Position numbers and translations under genes: made by a program. Of a DNA stretch of 64,000 bases, positions 12,161 through 24,399 are shown in pieces (positions within the stretch are counted from its first letter, which is position 1; each line of letters begins with the position of its first letter). The stretch spans positions 13,525,501 through 13,589,500 of the forward strand of contig NC_088303.1 of NCBI RefSeq assembly GCF_032854445.1, given 5' to 3'. Source of the DNA: Liolophura sinensis (lineage: Eukaryota; Mollusca; Polyplacophora; Chitonida; Chitonidae). The notes below the pieces were generated by a model, which saw nothing but the letters and a program-made list of their open reading frames with translations, was not told where the DNA came from and made no database searches.

Positions 12161-12772
12161 GAGGGCTCATCTCACTAGGTTCTAGTCTGCTCAGATATCT
12201 TTACGTTTCTGCTTGAAATGTGGTTGATATCTGTTCTGTGATTTGAGGGCTCATCTCACTAGGTTCTAGCCTGCTCAGGTATCTTTACTTTTCTGCTTAA
12301 AATGTGGGTGGTATCTGTTCTGCAGTATGAGGGCTCATCTCACTAGGTTCTAGCCTGCTCAGATATCTTTACTTTTCTGCTTAAAATGTGGTTTGAGGTT
12401 TTGAGGACTCATGTCACAAGATGCTGGTTCTGCTCGAATATCTTTTACTTTTCTACTTAAATGTGGGTGGTCTCTGTTCTGCGGGTTGAGTGCCCACGTC
12501 CGCTCAGATATCTTTAGTTTCTCCTTGAAATCAGTGCGGAAATGGTTTCATGGTTTGAGGGCCTATGGCACAAGGTGCACTTAGTCTAGTCTACTTAGAT
12601 ATCTTCAGTTTTCTGCTTAAAATGTGGGTGGTGTCTGCTCTGCGATTTGAGGGCCGATGGTACAAGGTTCTAGTCCGCCCAGATATCTTTAGTTTTTTCC
12701 TTGAAATGAGGGCGGTATTTGTTCTGGGGTTTGAGGGCCTTCCTCACAGCACACCTGGCCTTCTCAATGTCC
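12161..12772. repeat. About 84-bp tandem array derived from the 3' end of the EF-hand gene
   Basis: GAGGGC-type words begin at about 12161, 12245, 12329, 12403, 12488, 12556, 12647 and 12731, each followed by a TAGTCTGCTCAGATATCTTT-like word and CTTGAAATGTGGGTGG or a variant. Spacing is mostly 84-85 bases, that is 28 codons, with some shorter units. The last unit lies in the terminal exon of the EF-hand gene, just past its first in-frame stop. On the minus strand the units read as decayed copies of ALKPQNKYRPHFKEKTKDI. The array therefore seems to have grown out of coding or formerly coding sequence into the gene's 3' flank. Confidence 0.75.
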
Positions 12773-15700
12773 TCAATCAGGGCAGGCTTCCTCCAACAGG
12801 TGGCTGAATATCCCCAGGAAAAACGGTATGAAGGAGAGAAACTCCACAAACTCTATGCGGCCTGCAAATACACACGTCACTGTTACAGTAATTCGGCCAA
12901 CTTTATATCACTGACTTAAACATTTAACATCTGAAATTCTGAATATTAAAATTACTTATAGCATCACTGCCACATCTTCTTGTAATAATAATGATTTTTG
13001 ATACAAATTCCAGAATTCTGATTCGGACTGATTGACACTAGAACCATTTGAATAACAAGGACATGACTGTTCTGCAGCTGACTCACCACTACGGTCACTA
13101 TCCACTGTTTGGACGATGACATCCACTAGAGATTTGTCTGTGCCAATCTCCTCTGATAAACCAACTGTTATCATCAACATCAGCTCCTGTATACTTAGAG
13201 ACAGGTCCCTGTCTGTGTCACACAGGTCAAACATCTCCTACAGGACAAAAACACAGCAGTAATGCTATAAACACATTCTCTGTTTATGACAGTGTTATCA
13301 TCAACATCAGCTCCTGTATACTGAGAGACAGGTCCCTGTCTGTGTCACACATGTGAAACATCTTTTACAGGACATACACAGCAGTAATGCCATAAACACA
13401 TTCTCTGTTGATGACAGTGTTATCATCAACATCAGCTCCTGTATACCGAGAGGCAGGTCCCTGTCTGTGTCACACATGTGAAACATCTTTTACAGGACAT
13501 ACACAGCAGTAATGCCATAAACACATTCTCTGTTGATGACAGTGTTATCATCAACATCAGCTCCTGTATACTGAGAGACAGGTCCCTGTCTGTGTCACAC
13601 ATGTGAAACATCTTTTACAGGACATACACAGCAGTAATGCCATAAACACATTCTCTGTTGATGACAGTGTTATCATCAACATCAGCTCCTGTATACCGAG
13701 AGGCAGGTCCCTGTCTGTGTCACACAGGTCAAACATCTCCTGCAGGACAAACACAACAGTAAATACTGTAACATTCTCGCATGTTTTTGTGTACACAACA
13801 ACTCTCCTGACTTAAAGCTGGAGCCACCCTAGTGGGAGCTGAATTCGCATCCTCAATGGGCAAAGGCTGCCCTGAGCACAATGCTTAGAAGAGCAAGGTA
13901 AGCTAATAAATTCCTTATCTTTTTGATCAGACGGTTACCCTGAAAAAGTAGTTTATTACCTGAGAGAAAATTAAATGAAGTAAATAAAACAGCTTTGGTC
14001 ATCTACGCAAGCAGCTACCTGCGTAGTTATTTATAAAAGTACATGTACATGTATGTGGTTACATGTAGCTGGTAGATACCTTCCAATGACCCTTACCCCT
14101 TCCCCCATGATCACAAATGTCAAACAGTTTACCTTGAAAGCAGTGATGTGGTATGCCAGCTTTGGTAGGTCAAGCTTCAGCAGTTTGCTGTCATCCAACG
14201 TCCTGAAAATAAACACATCTCTCCCAGATACTCAGGGTTTATAATATGAAGGATTGCTAGAATCAAACTCTCTTCTCTTAGGCCTGCATGTACATGCATA
14301 CAGTTCAAATATAGTTCATGCGTCCCGATTCCTCCCCGAGGTATATGTATGATCCTGGAGTGACCAATCTGTGCTGTGACGCTGACCAGTTCCTTTCCTA
14401 ATATAAAGAGTCCCATAAAATAAGGAATTGCTATCTACACTGTTTAATTACAAATTTGAATTATAAGATCCTCCATTTGATTTGGTGATGCTCAAAAGCA
14501 AATGACATTTTTGCTCTTTCCTTTTATAACTTTCCATTGTATAGTACATAATAACGTTTTCATGAAAATTCACAAAATATCCACCTTAAGTGAACAAGCA
14601 ACATTTACAGCAAGCAAATTTTACTTATTTATTTTTTCACTGGTATTATTCATCAATATCTTCACCACTTGGTTACAAGCCACCTCTAGACTGACATTTA
14701 ATTATCATCACTCACAATTAATTTTTCACTTTATGAAGGAAAAACTTACGTGTAAAGGAGGTGGAATTAAACCACTGCCCTATCCAAATCAAATCAACCG
14801 TTAAAAAACTACATGTACTTTGATTTTTTTATTTGATTGGTGCTTTATGCCATACTCAAAATAAAGCTTTTTTTGACCTAATGGAAGTATTTATTCATTT
14901 GATTGGTGTTTTACGCAGTACTCAAGAATATTTCATTATACGACAACGGCCAGTATTATGGAGGTCGGGCAGAGACTGGGGGAAACCCACGACCCTCCGC
15001 AGGTTGCTGACAGACCTTCCCACTTACGGCCGGACAGGAAGCCAGCATGAGCTGGACTTGAACTCACAGCGACCACACGTAATGGAAGTATACTTGTACA
15101 TCAAATGATACGGGTAAGGGTTTAATAGCACTGCTAAGATTCAAAAAGCCCTGCAATTGATTATTTCTACTTCCACTTCAGAAAAGGTGGATTTCTCCAA
15201 CTTGCTAAAGCCCATTAAACAAAGGCATAAAAAACTCTTACGTGTTTCCGCAAAGTTTGTCATTTAGAGCCGCCACTGTCACAAATTCTCGCATATCAAC
15301 TGTCCCATCCTTGTTCAGATCAAACACCTGAAAGGAAACGTACAATTTGAGAGATTTACATTTATAGGTCCTGCACAGGAAGAGAGTTGAGTTGTTGTGG
15401 ACACACCTTGGAAATTGTGTTACGTACATCACATATATATTGTGTACTTTAATCTTCCTGCCAACAATAATACTAACAAGCAGCTTTCGTAAATCAAATT
15501 TTGCAACATATTTTCTAAATTATACATTCTTCCGCAATACTCATAGACTATTTTACAATGGTTCTTGAAAAATATATGTACATGTTGTCACTGTTGTTTA
15601 TTTGTTTGCTTACTTGCTTTGAACTTGACACATTTCAGCATTATTTTGGTCAGACCATGTTGCTGTAAATATTGATAGCAGGTCAGTCTCAATGCCTCCT

Positions 15701-18700
15701 ACACTGGGATGGCAAATGTATAGTGCTGTCTCACTACAACATGATGAAGCTGACACCAGACATGACAACGCAGCAAACCTACACATGTTCCATTCACCAA
15801 AGCCTGTCCCCTTTTGTTGAGTACCAGACCAGGAAGTATATTTACCAAGGCATAAATGGAATGGGAAGTGAACTTGGATGTCTGCAGTACAAGACAGGAA
15901 CAAGTGAGCCCTTTCCAAAGTGATGGTGGAGAGTGAGAGAGGGGGCTGGCCACTCAACTATCAAACACACTTTACCCACTTTTTAATGATATAACATCAC
16001 CTGTACATGTGCGTACCTTGACAAAGAGGTCAAGGTCTTTCTGAGTGGAGTTCTCAAAGAGCCGAATTTGTAGCTCATTACGTGACACCACCCCATTACC
16101 GTTCTTGTCCAGCGCACGAAAGTGTTTCTCAAACACCTGCCTCTGTTCAGGGCTGACGAACGAATACACCTCAGTTTTTACCTGTGAACAAGGATCAGAC
16201 AGCTTTAATAGTAGCCTAATTGACTGGATGATTAATCACTCTGTGCTGGCTGATTGATGACAGGGTTGAGTTCAAGGTCCTCTTGTGTCTTTCAGAAATA
16301 AACTTTTACAAGCTCAAATGGCCCAAAACTCAAAAAAAAAGTTCTGCATTTGAAAGTAAGATTTTGATGGTTTTTCACATTCAAATTAATTAACAGTTAA
16401 AATAATCAACTGAAATGTGATGTTTACAAAATTAGCAAGCTTGAAGATTACTATACGATATTCTGAATAATATGTAGTTTTCTTACTTGTGACTTGATTA
16501 GTTCTTTTAAAAAACACTGACAATAAATGACTACAATAATTCCTGGATCCATAAAAAGGATGATCTATACATCACAAATTTTTCTAAAGGTGGTTTACAA
16601 TGCGGCACAATGACAGAGGAGCCTACCACCAATGCTCTCACTGTGAGTTCAAGTCCAATTCATACTGGCTTCTTCCCCTGCTGTATGTGGTAAGGCCTGC
16701 CAACTGTAGATAGTTATGGGTTTTGCCTGGGCTCTACCTGGTTTCCTCAAACCATAATACTGACTGTCGTCGTATGAGTGAAATATTCTTGAGTGCAGAG
16801 TAAGAGTCCAATCAAATAAAAAAATAAACAAAAGTGGTTTAATGCACAACATCAGGCTAACATCAGTGAAGTTGACCTTCACGAAGACATAATCCCAGAC
16901 ATGAGTATTTTACACAGCTGTCATGCTGTTGTTAATTTGTCTTACCCAGGACAGATCAGAGTTGGTATGAGCATTCAGGTGACTGGTGTTAGCCCGCAAG
17001 GACTTCAGTTTCTGATCAGATTTGAAAAATGAGCTTTTCACACCTGTAAATAACAAATTATTATTCAAACATGAATAACAAAAGATGCAACACATTCATC
17101 ATAAACACGGGACTGATCAGAAAATTTACTGTTTTATGTGACGTCAAGAACAAAAAAATAGTATATAAAACATCATTAAATGATTAATCCTAAAACAGAC
17201 ATTTTTCCCTTTGTTCCTTCACTTCAATAAAAGTATTTGGTCGTCAAGGCTCCATGCTGGCTGACTGATTATTTCCCCCCCCCCCCCCCTCCCAAAAAAG
17301 AGGCAAAAAAAAAATTAAATGTGATATGACACACTAACTGTCTTACTCCTGACATCTACAGCTTACATGTAATTCACAGAGGAACCAACACCCAGCACAA
17401 AGATGTATGCACACCCTCACACAATGTTACATGCCCATCACCTTTGTAATGTCTATGTGTATTGTCATGGTCGATTGTAACTAAAGCTCAGCACAGAACT
17501 ATTTTTATTTCAACCCAGCTTGTTAGTTCAATCAAATTTCAGAATTCACTTTGTCCCAGGAAGGTTTTAAGTAAGCTCCAATGATGGCAGTCACATCATC
17601 TTTTCACCCATATAACATAAAATTTGCAGTTACATATAGCAATCTGCATTAAAACCGTTTTTTTTTTTTTTCTTTTTTTAGCCACTGACTATTACTGACA
17701 AATGAATGCTTGGGGTGTTAAGTTATTCCATACACTTCTACAAAGGTTCTATTTCTCACTAGTCTTATACGATGGCTAAGTTTTCATGGATAGGAGGGGA
17801 ATGTTTGGTATTGACTAGACATTATAGCCATACAAACTAAATGATCAAACTGTCAATATATATATGCGTGTATGTACACACAGATTGCATGCTTTGATGT
17901 ACCAGCTTTTGCTGGCGTACTGAGGTACTGCATATTGTAAATACAAATGTTAATCACACACAAAAGTGTTCTTATAAATATAAGAGAATGTCCCAAGTCA
18001 ACACAGATGATGACATACACCAGATTTACAGATAGCTAAATCCATGTACCAACCAGAATTTAGACTGCGCATGTTCAAAACTTGGTATTGACAAACAGTT
18101 ATGTGTATGTATAAACGGTATGTATACAATTCACATTTTATGACACGCTGAAGCATTGCTTGTCATAACGGTTCTTAAAATTAGCCGATTAAGGCAGAAT
18201 AGATATGAAATACTTGCGAATAAATATGAACTTTTGATAGTGTCATAATGCATTGTTAAATATTCGTAAGTCTGTCATAAATGGAGTGCAGAGATCATTA
18301 TCATACTTTTGAAGTTCATTAAAAATTCAAACAATGTTGTAAAAATGACGTTGTTGATCATAACAGTTTCATAACTTGTTCTTGACTGTCATAAGCCTAT
18401 TTTGAAATTCCACCCAATTTACCTCTTGCTACACAAGGCAGCAGCAAGTACCATTTCTAAAGTCTTTAGTATGACCCAACCTGGGTTTGATCCCAGGGTC
18501 TCCCACTTTGAGACAGAACCTCTAACCATTAGGCCACCGCAGTGGTCCAGACCTGTTTGAATGCACAATTCTACTATCTCATTCAATGACTGTCGATCTG
18601 TATAAATTATCTCCTATATATGTATTTCATTGTTAAATACGAATCTTTGTGTGTCTACGGGATTCTAATTATGCCACAGCACTTAGTAATATGAGATCAG

Positions 18701-21700
18701 AGATTAAACTCATAAATCTTACTGGCAAATTCCAGCATTGTAGCAGTGACCATATAATTATTTGAAGTCATAAATTATATATATCTCTGAAACCACACAA
18801 AGGTTCAGTAATATCCCATCACCAAAGACAACGGTCTGAACACATCAATTCCAAGTTATAGAAAACAAAGCCAATCATGATAGCTACCTTCACTAGTTTC
18901 CTCATTTGACATATTCAACCACATAAACTATAAACTTTTGAGCATTTCTGTTCTTTTTTTATAATTTAAATTTTTATATTTTAAACTGAAGAAGTCACAT
19001 AACATAAATTGTACTAAATTATTGTCAAATGAGAAAATGAAAGGTAACCATATTCCAGGTGATCGTTCCAAAATTCAATCTGCGAAATTATTTACCTCGC
19101 CTGTAACAATGTGCTGTAAAAATATATTAACATGTCTTATTTAGTCAATTTCTGCTAGAACAATTTACAACTTCCTTGATAATTGCACAGAACTGTTTTT
19201 TCATTTTAACATCTGAACCCAAAACCACAACAAACTATAATCATGAACTAAATTCTGTGCTGCAAGCCAAATACGATCAATCGTCATCAGTAGCAGAACG
19301 TTATAAACTTTGATGGGGCTAAGGCAGCAGAAGTAGTTTCCCAGTTCATCAGGTGATGACCCAAGATTTGGGGGCTCCACACTGTAATTTCAGAAGGGGT
19401 TCCAGAGAGACAGGACATAACATGAATGAGAGAGGTCAAAGAAGTACAAGAAATTCCATAAATATGATTGATTTTGAGCCACATATTAAGATGACTGAAA
19501 GAGTATCAGAGATTCTATAGACAGACATGAATCACTGTCTTGTTGCTTAACTAATAACGTTATCGGACACAGTTCAAATAAGTAGAAGAGATAGCATTTT
19601 GAGTAATTTTAGACCAGTGATGTCTAATATTAAATGTTAGTACATTGGTACATGTGGAACCTATACCTGAGATCATACGCATATCCCAGTCTGTAAGACT
19701 GTCTGAATCCCAGTCCGAGTCATCTGAATCATCACTGTCTTTAGCCTGGGATATTTTCCTCTCTTCGCTGAAATCCATCGCTAAAACACTGCCAGACAAC
19801 AAAATAGCAGGTCTTGTTATATGCAGAAATGAGGTGCTAAAGAGAAAAAATAAGTTCTGGCCACTAAAATCTCGACTTTGAACTCATCACAAAATTTATT
19901 TATTTATTGGATTGTTATATAGCTAAATGCAGTCTTCAAGAATTTACACTAATATAATGGCGGGTAGTAATGTCAGTTTTATAAAAAACACCCTAAATCA
20001 CAAGTACATACATGAACAATGACCTGAGAAAATAGTTCAAAATCCAAGTCTAGCAGTAGTCGCTGGTGTATTAATAGACAAAATTTATTGAAATTGAAAA
20101 GGCTTATGAGAAAACACAGTAGAAAATTACATCAATGCTTGAAGGGGCATAACTTTCAGATATACATGATGTTAACAATGACAATACTGTTCAGGTGTGA
20201 CATCTGACCTCAAATTCCACCCTGAAGAAGTTTTTTTTTAGTGCAAATAAAGATTATAAAATATTACTTTATTTTTTCAGTAGGTTATCATCCTACCTTC
20301 CAAACAAGCCCAAGAACATCTTTCTAAGATAAAACAGAACTCAATAGAATTAGGGAAAATAAGCCACTTAGTCATGGTTGAAATTTTAGCTCAGATATTG
20401 TCTAGTGTGTTTTAAACCTAACAACATGCAAATGGTTCAGATATCTTTGGAGATTCAGTGAAAGGAGATGTACAGTAGACTATATATTGACAGTGTTGAC
20501 ACAAGTCAAACTTACTCAGCTTTCCTGGTGCTGACTCCATCTGATGTTACAGTAAATATGGCCATAGTATTGTTTGAAGGTTCTGAATACCTGCGCTGAT
20601 CAGACACTGAAGGTGAGGAACCATTTTTAATGGAATCTTTGAGAGGTTGCTGTTTGCAAGCCTGTCCATTAGCGACTGGAGTCCGATCTTCTGTGGCAGA
20701 CTTGGAGCTCCTGACTTTGCTCGCAACACAGGGTCGTTTGTGTACCTTACCAGGGCTCCAAGAATTGTCAGGGCAAGGTGAAGGCTGGAAATCCTGTGGC
20801 GACTGCTGCACTTCAACTACCTGACGTGGACTTGCTGCCAAGGGGCCATCACCAGGGAACTTGAATTCAACACTTCTTAAGAGATTGGCTTGCATTGAAT
20901 TATCCAGCTGGGAGATGTCAAGATTGGTATTTGCCGAAGCAGAGGGCACAACTCTGGATTTCTCAGCATCCCTGAAGTTGGCTTTTTTTTCATGACGACA
21001 CTCCTGAACCTCATCATTATGCCCATTAAGCTCTACCTCGATGTAACTGTTCCCCCAGGCAGACTTTCCACTCTCACTTTCTTTAAATGGTTCCTGGGGA
21101 CTGCTGTTGACAGGATTGACAGAGTTGTCTGCCTTGTGGATCACTTTCACAGGGGGCCAATCACTGGCAACACTTGAAGTTTCACTTTTATCATCAAACT
21201 CTTTTGCAACAAGCTCTGTTTGTGACAAACAACTGTCATTAACTGGAGCCAGTTCTGTGTTACAATTGGCAGCCTGTGAAGAAGAGGCCAAAGCTCCTTC
21301 ATGAATGGTCAAACAATGACAGATCAACAAAAGAATATTACTCTATGTAACACTGCAAACTGATGCTAACAGATAAACTTTATGTCAGTGATAAACGTCT
21401 GTCCCTTAAAGATGCCATGGACAATTATTTTCTTTATTAATTTGTATTTTGGGGCCACTTTCACAAAGCTGTGTATTAAAAGTCCAATGTTAGGAAGCTT
21501 GTATAATAATTAAAACACAATAAGGCTGTGTGATTTACTTAAGAAAAATTGAGTTAAAGAGTTTTGAGAAAGTGGGTGTAAACTACTGTAATTATTCTAA
21601 TTTTTGGGACAGATATTAGTAGTGTTGAAAGTAGAAAATCACATTTCTTTACCACCCTTTTGGAAAAGTATGTTGTTCATTAGGTGGTCTAACCATGTGA

Positions 21701-24032
21701 AAAAAAAAGAAACTCAATATTCCTGTTACAATTACATATAAAGTGGCTAAAGTGAGCAGACTTCGTGTTCCAAAATTTAGAGGAAAATTCATGTGATTTT
21801 TGTATGAACAGAATATGTATGAAGTCTACCATTATCAATAAATAAAATATATTCACTATTTGAATAAAAGCACCAACATGCTTTACATTATTAACAGAGG
21901 TTACATTATTAACCTAACAGAAAGTAGTTAACTGCCATAAATTCCACGTAAATGTTTTAACATATATAGGCCTATATATGACTCTAGCTGGTCATTCTTT
22001 ACCTGGTTGGTTTCCACTAATTGCTGATTAATGGGCCAATCATTCTCTTCTGTCTTTACTTCTGACTTGGACTCTGTAACATTGTTAAACGGTAATCCTA
22101 ATAATATGCATTAGAGATTTGTTGATCATCAATATAAACAAGCTAAATCTCAACAGAGCAATAAAATAATTGATAGAAAAATGATTTTATTCTTCCTTTA
22201 ATATAATTATATCTGCACAAATAGGTAATACTAGGTATTTCCTAGTGTATAAAAAACATGAGAATTAATTTATACTAGTGAATGCTATTTACCTTGATAG
22301 TAATGAACGCACACACAGACAGACATGACAGCAACACAGGCCTTTTCCCTTTACCTTTATTGACAGGTAATCCACCAGTAATCTGCATCCCCCTTCTTGG
22401 TGTCTTCTCTGACTATCAGTCAAAATATTACACATGTATTTAAACATGTAAAAACAGGAAAAGCAATACAATGTAATGTGAGAACTGCTTCATTACTGTT
22501 TAATAATAATGCTGAAACTGAACAATACATTGCTTGTATTATATAAAAGAAGTGTCAGTGATTGATCAACGTAAACTTGCATGCTATGACAACATGAAAA
22601 TGTACATGTACACTGACAATGTGCAATTAGATTTGCAATGAACTCTAAAGACCTTTGTAATTCGAAAGGCGAAAAACAAAATATGGCATGTGATTAACTC
22701 TTATAAATCAACCTGGTGACAATGAAAATAGCTGTTTGTCCACATGGAAGGTAGTGATCAAAGAGTTAGAATCATGTAAATCAAAACTTCTGCGAAAAGC
22801 CCAGGTGCATCAGTGGAACTCTACTTTAACTACGTATTTTTTTTTTTTTCTTTTTTTTTTTGGTGAAGTTTCATTTTTAATCAGAAGAACATAAGTGTTG
22901 TCAACAAAAGTTTCAGTTTAAGGTCTTAATGTGCTTCTGAAAGCGCATTTTGAAAGGTCAAACCTCAGGTGAAATCCATTAATGATGACCGCATGCTAGT
23001 TACATGCAGTGGAGATTTCCTACATTGTGACACATACACCAGTAGCACACAATTTTCTCTCTTTCTCTCTTAGAAGCAACATCAGGAAGTGCACGAGATC
23101 TACAGGTGAACATGGCTAGAGTTAAACACCATGTTTATAGCGTACAAGCTGATACAGATAACAGGCATTCTCCAAAGAAAGAGCATTTCAGTGTAAGTTC
23201 ATTTGAAGAGACACTATTGTGGAAAAAGTGCCACACATCAGACATTTAAGATCAAGACAAGAATTTATTTTCAAGTAAAGAAATAAAACAAAAAAACAAA
23301 ATGTTTTTTGTTCTCGTTGCTTATTCTTGAAAGAATCCAACTCAGCATCATTATTACACGTCTATGAAAAATTTAAAATATTCTTTTTTAAAAATGGAGA
23401 TCTTGTAACAGACTATGTTAAACAATAAGCTTTATTCATGAAATTAAAATAAAAATTGTTTCTTGTAAAGTATGTGATTGACAAACGTTACCTACAAAAC
23501 CATACAAAGTAACTCCCCAAAGCTTTTACATTTCAGATATATTCTAGACTGTTCTTGAGTGATACTCATGATCAATGATATAGGTAATTAAGCACGATAT
23601 CCATGCAACGCAATCATCTAGAACACAGCATGAGTTTCCATATAATGTATTTCATTCGGTTATTTCTTGATTCATGCACAAGTTGAGGCTACAACAAACA
23701 TGTAATACCTCTGCCAAATGGGTTTGTAGAATTGTAAATCAAATCAAGATTTACAGTACTTGTTGGTATGAATTCAGTATGCAGTTTTTGGAAGCACTGG
23801 ATGAGGAGTCCTGATGTACGTACATATATGTATGCTCAGGGTTTTACGTCACACTTAACAATTTTTCAGTCATACAACAATGACGAGTCATTAGGATGTA
23901 TGTACATATACTGTGTAAGAGGAATCAAGATAAACATGTGTTAGACAGAAAAGATGAAAACGAACATGTGCCGGTGAACACAGGTGAGGACTTACCTGAG
24001 CTAAGGATGGTGGGGCACAGGCTGGGGCACTT
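12773..24032 (-). CDS. EF-hand calcium-binding protein with long disordered N-terminal part (11 exons, 5' end not found)
   Basis: Exons in transcript order: 24032-23996, 22412-22355, 22073-22003, 21273-20516, 19788-19667, 17043-16946, 16181-16017, 15327-15242, 14202-14133, 13237-13087, 12861-12773. Every junction has GT-AG ends and the phases match throughout, about 568 codons. The first half is Ser-, Pro- and acid-rich with no fold I recognise, and has an Asp/Ser run (DSDDSDDSDWDSDS). The second half has four EF-hand loops: DKNGNGVVSRNE, DLNKDGTVDMRE, DTDRDLSLSIQE (loop position 6 is Leu, not Gly) and DSDRSGRIEFVE, the last split by an intron. It ends FFLGIFSHLLEEACPD and TGA. The pairing suggests a calmodulin/calcineurin-B-like Ca2+ sensor module; the target is unknown. 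The first exon needs a preceding exon ending in phase 2, so the start is missing. Introns carry SINEs and an exon-fragment array. Exact ortholog not recognised. Confidence 0.8.
13164..13760 (-). repeat. 125-bp tandem duplication of an EF-hand exon's 5' half
   Basis: Downstream of the last true exon copy (13237-13087), the intron contains further copies of the exon start with its acceptor. The word AGTGTTATCATCAACATCAG recurs at 13291, 13416, 13541 and 13666, an exact 125-bp period. Each unit has the codons for CDTDRDL and SIQELM plus upstream intron. The copy farthest from the real exon, near 13740, keeps a good acceptor and an intact exon start (EMFDLCDTDRDLPLGIQELM); the middle copies have a changed acceptor and substitutions (FHMCDTDRD). 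None keeps the exon's 3' half or its donor, so they are unlikely to be spliced productively. Confidence 0.85.
14893..15085 (-). mobile_element. SINE family 1 in an intron of the EF-hand gene
   Basis: Sits in the intron between the exons at 15327-15242 and 14202-14133. As read on plus it runs from GATTGGTGTTTTACGCAGTA through the core GCAGGTTGCTGACAGACCTT to GAACTCACAGCGACCACACG. A short tail-only fragment of the same family lies just upstream at about 14826-14862. Confidence 0.85.
16598..16822 (+). mobile_element. SINE family 1 in an intron of the EF-hand gene
   Basis: Plus orientation, between the exons at 17043-16946 and 16181-16017. It shows the second half of the tRNA-like head (CACTGTGAGTTCAAGTCC), the core (diverged: CTGTATGTGGTAAGGCCTGC) and the tail GTGAAATATTCTTGAGTGCA, ending CAATCAAATAAA. 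Confidence 0.82.
17270..17320. repeat. Homopolymer tract (C run, then A run)
   Basis: A run of about fourteen C broken by one T, followed by A-rich sequence. Low-complexity tracts like this often carry assembly length errors. Confidence 0.8.
18425..18548 (-). mobile_element. tRNA-derived SINE, family 2
   Basis: The minus strand reads GCGGTGGCCTAATGGTTAG (A box TGGCCTAATGG), then GGGATCAAACCC (B box), then a body with GTCATACTAAAGACTTTAGA and GGTACTTGC. The head folds poorly as a complete tRNA and is followed at once by the SINE body, so it is not a tRNA gene. A related copy is at 34735-34830. It lies in the intron between the exons at 19788-19667 and 17043-16946. Confidence 0.78.
22412..23995 (-). 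other. Intron of the EF-hand gene between its first two visible exons
   Basis: GT-AG intron of about 1.6 kb, AT-rich, with a T/C tract just outside it at about 22838-22861. No further exon or mobile element recognised. Confidence 0.5.
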
Positions 24033-24399
24033 CTATCAACAATATCAGACATATACATCAGTGAGTGCATGGCAGCAAACAAATATATCTATGTACAAAC
24101 ACTGCAATAGTCAGAAAGAGTACACGTTGTGGTCAAAGCAGTGTTCACAGTGTGATTTGTGGTATCAACTCGTCAAAATTTGCCTTGTGAAACAAAAAAA
24201 AAACAAAAAAAGAACAAATTTTCTGCAGGTATAATTGCTTCTTATAAACTAGGTTGGTATGATATATCAGATGTGGCAACATGGACATGCAAAAACAGAG
24301 GACAGTTCTGTGCACGTCTGTCAATTCGATTCATCCTGTCACATTTAACATGCTGAATCAGCATGTACCTTAAAATCAGCATGTACCTAAAAAAAACAG

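Noticed and set aside
18425-18548. Possible tRNA gene on the minus strand
   Set aside because: Only the A and B boxes match; the sequence runs straight into a SINE body and a second copy exists at 34735, so it is a tRNA-derived SINE.
19667-19776. ATG before DFSEERKISQ as the start of the EF-hand protein
   Set aside because: A good acceptor at 19788 joins in phase with the exon at 21273-20516, so this Met is internal, although an alternative start here cannot be excluded.
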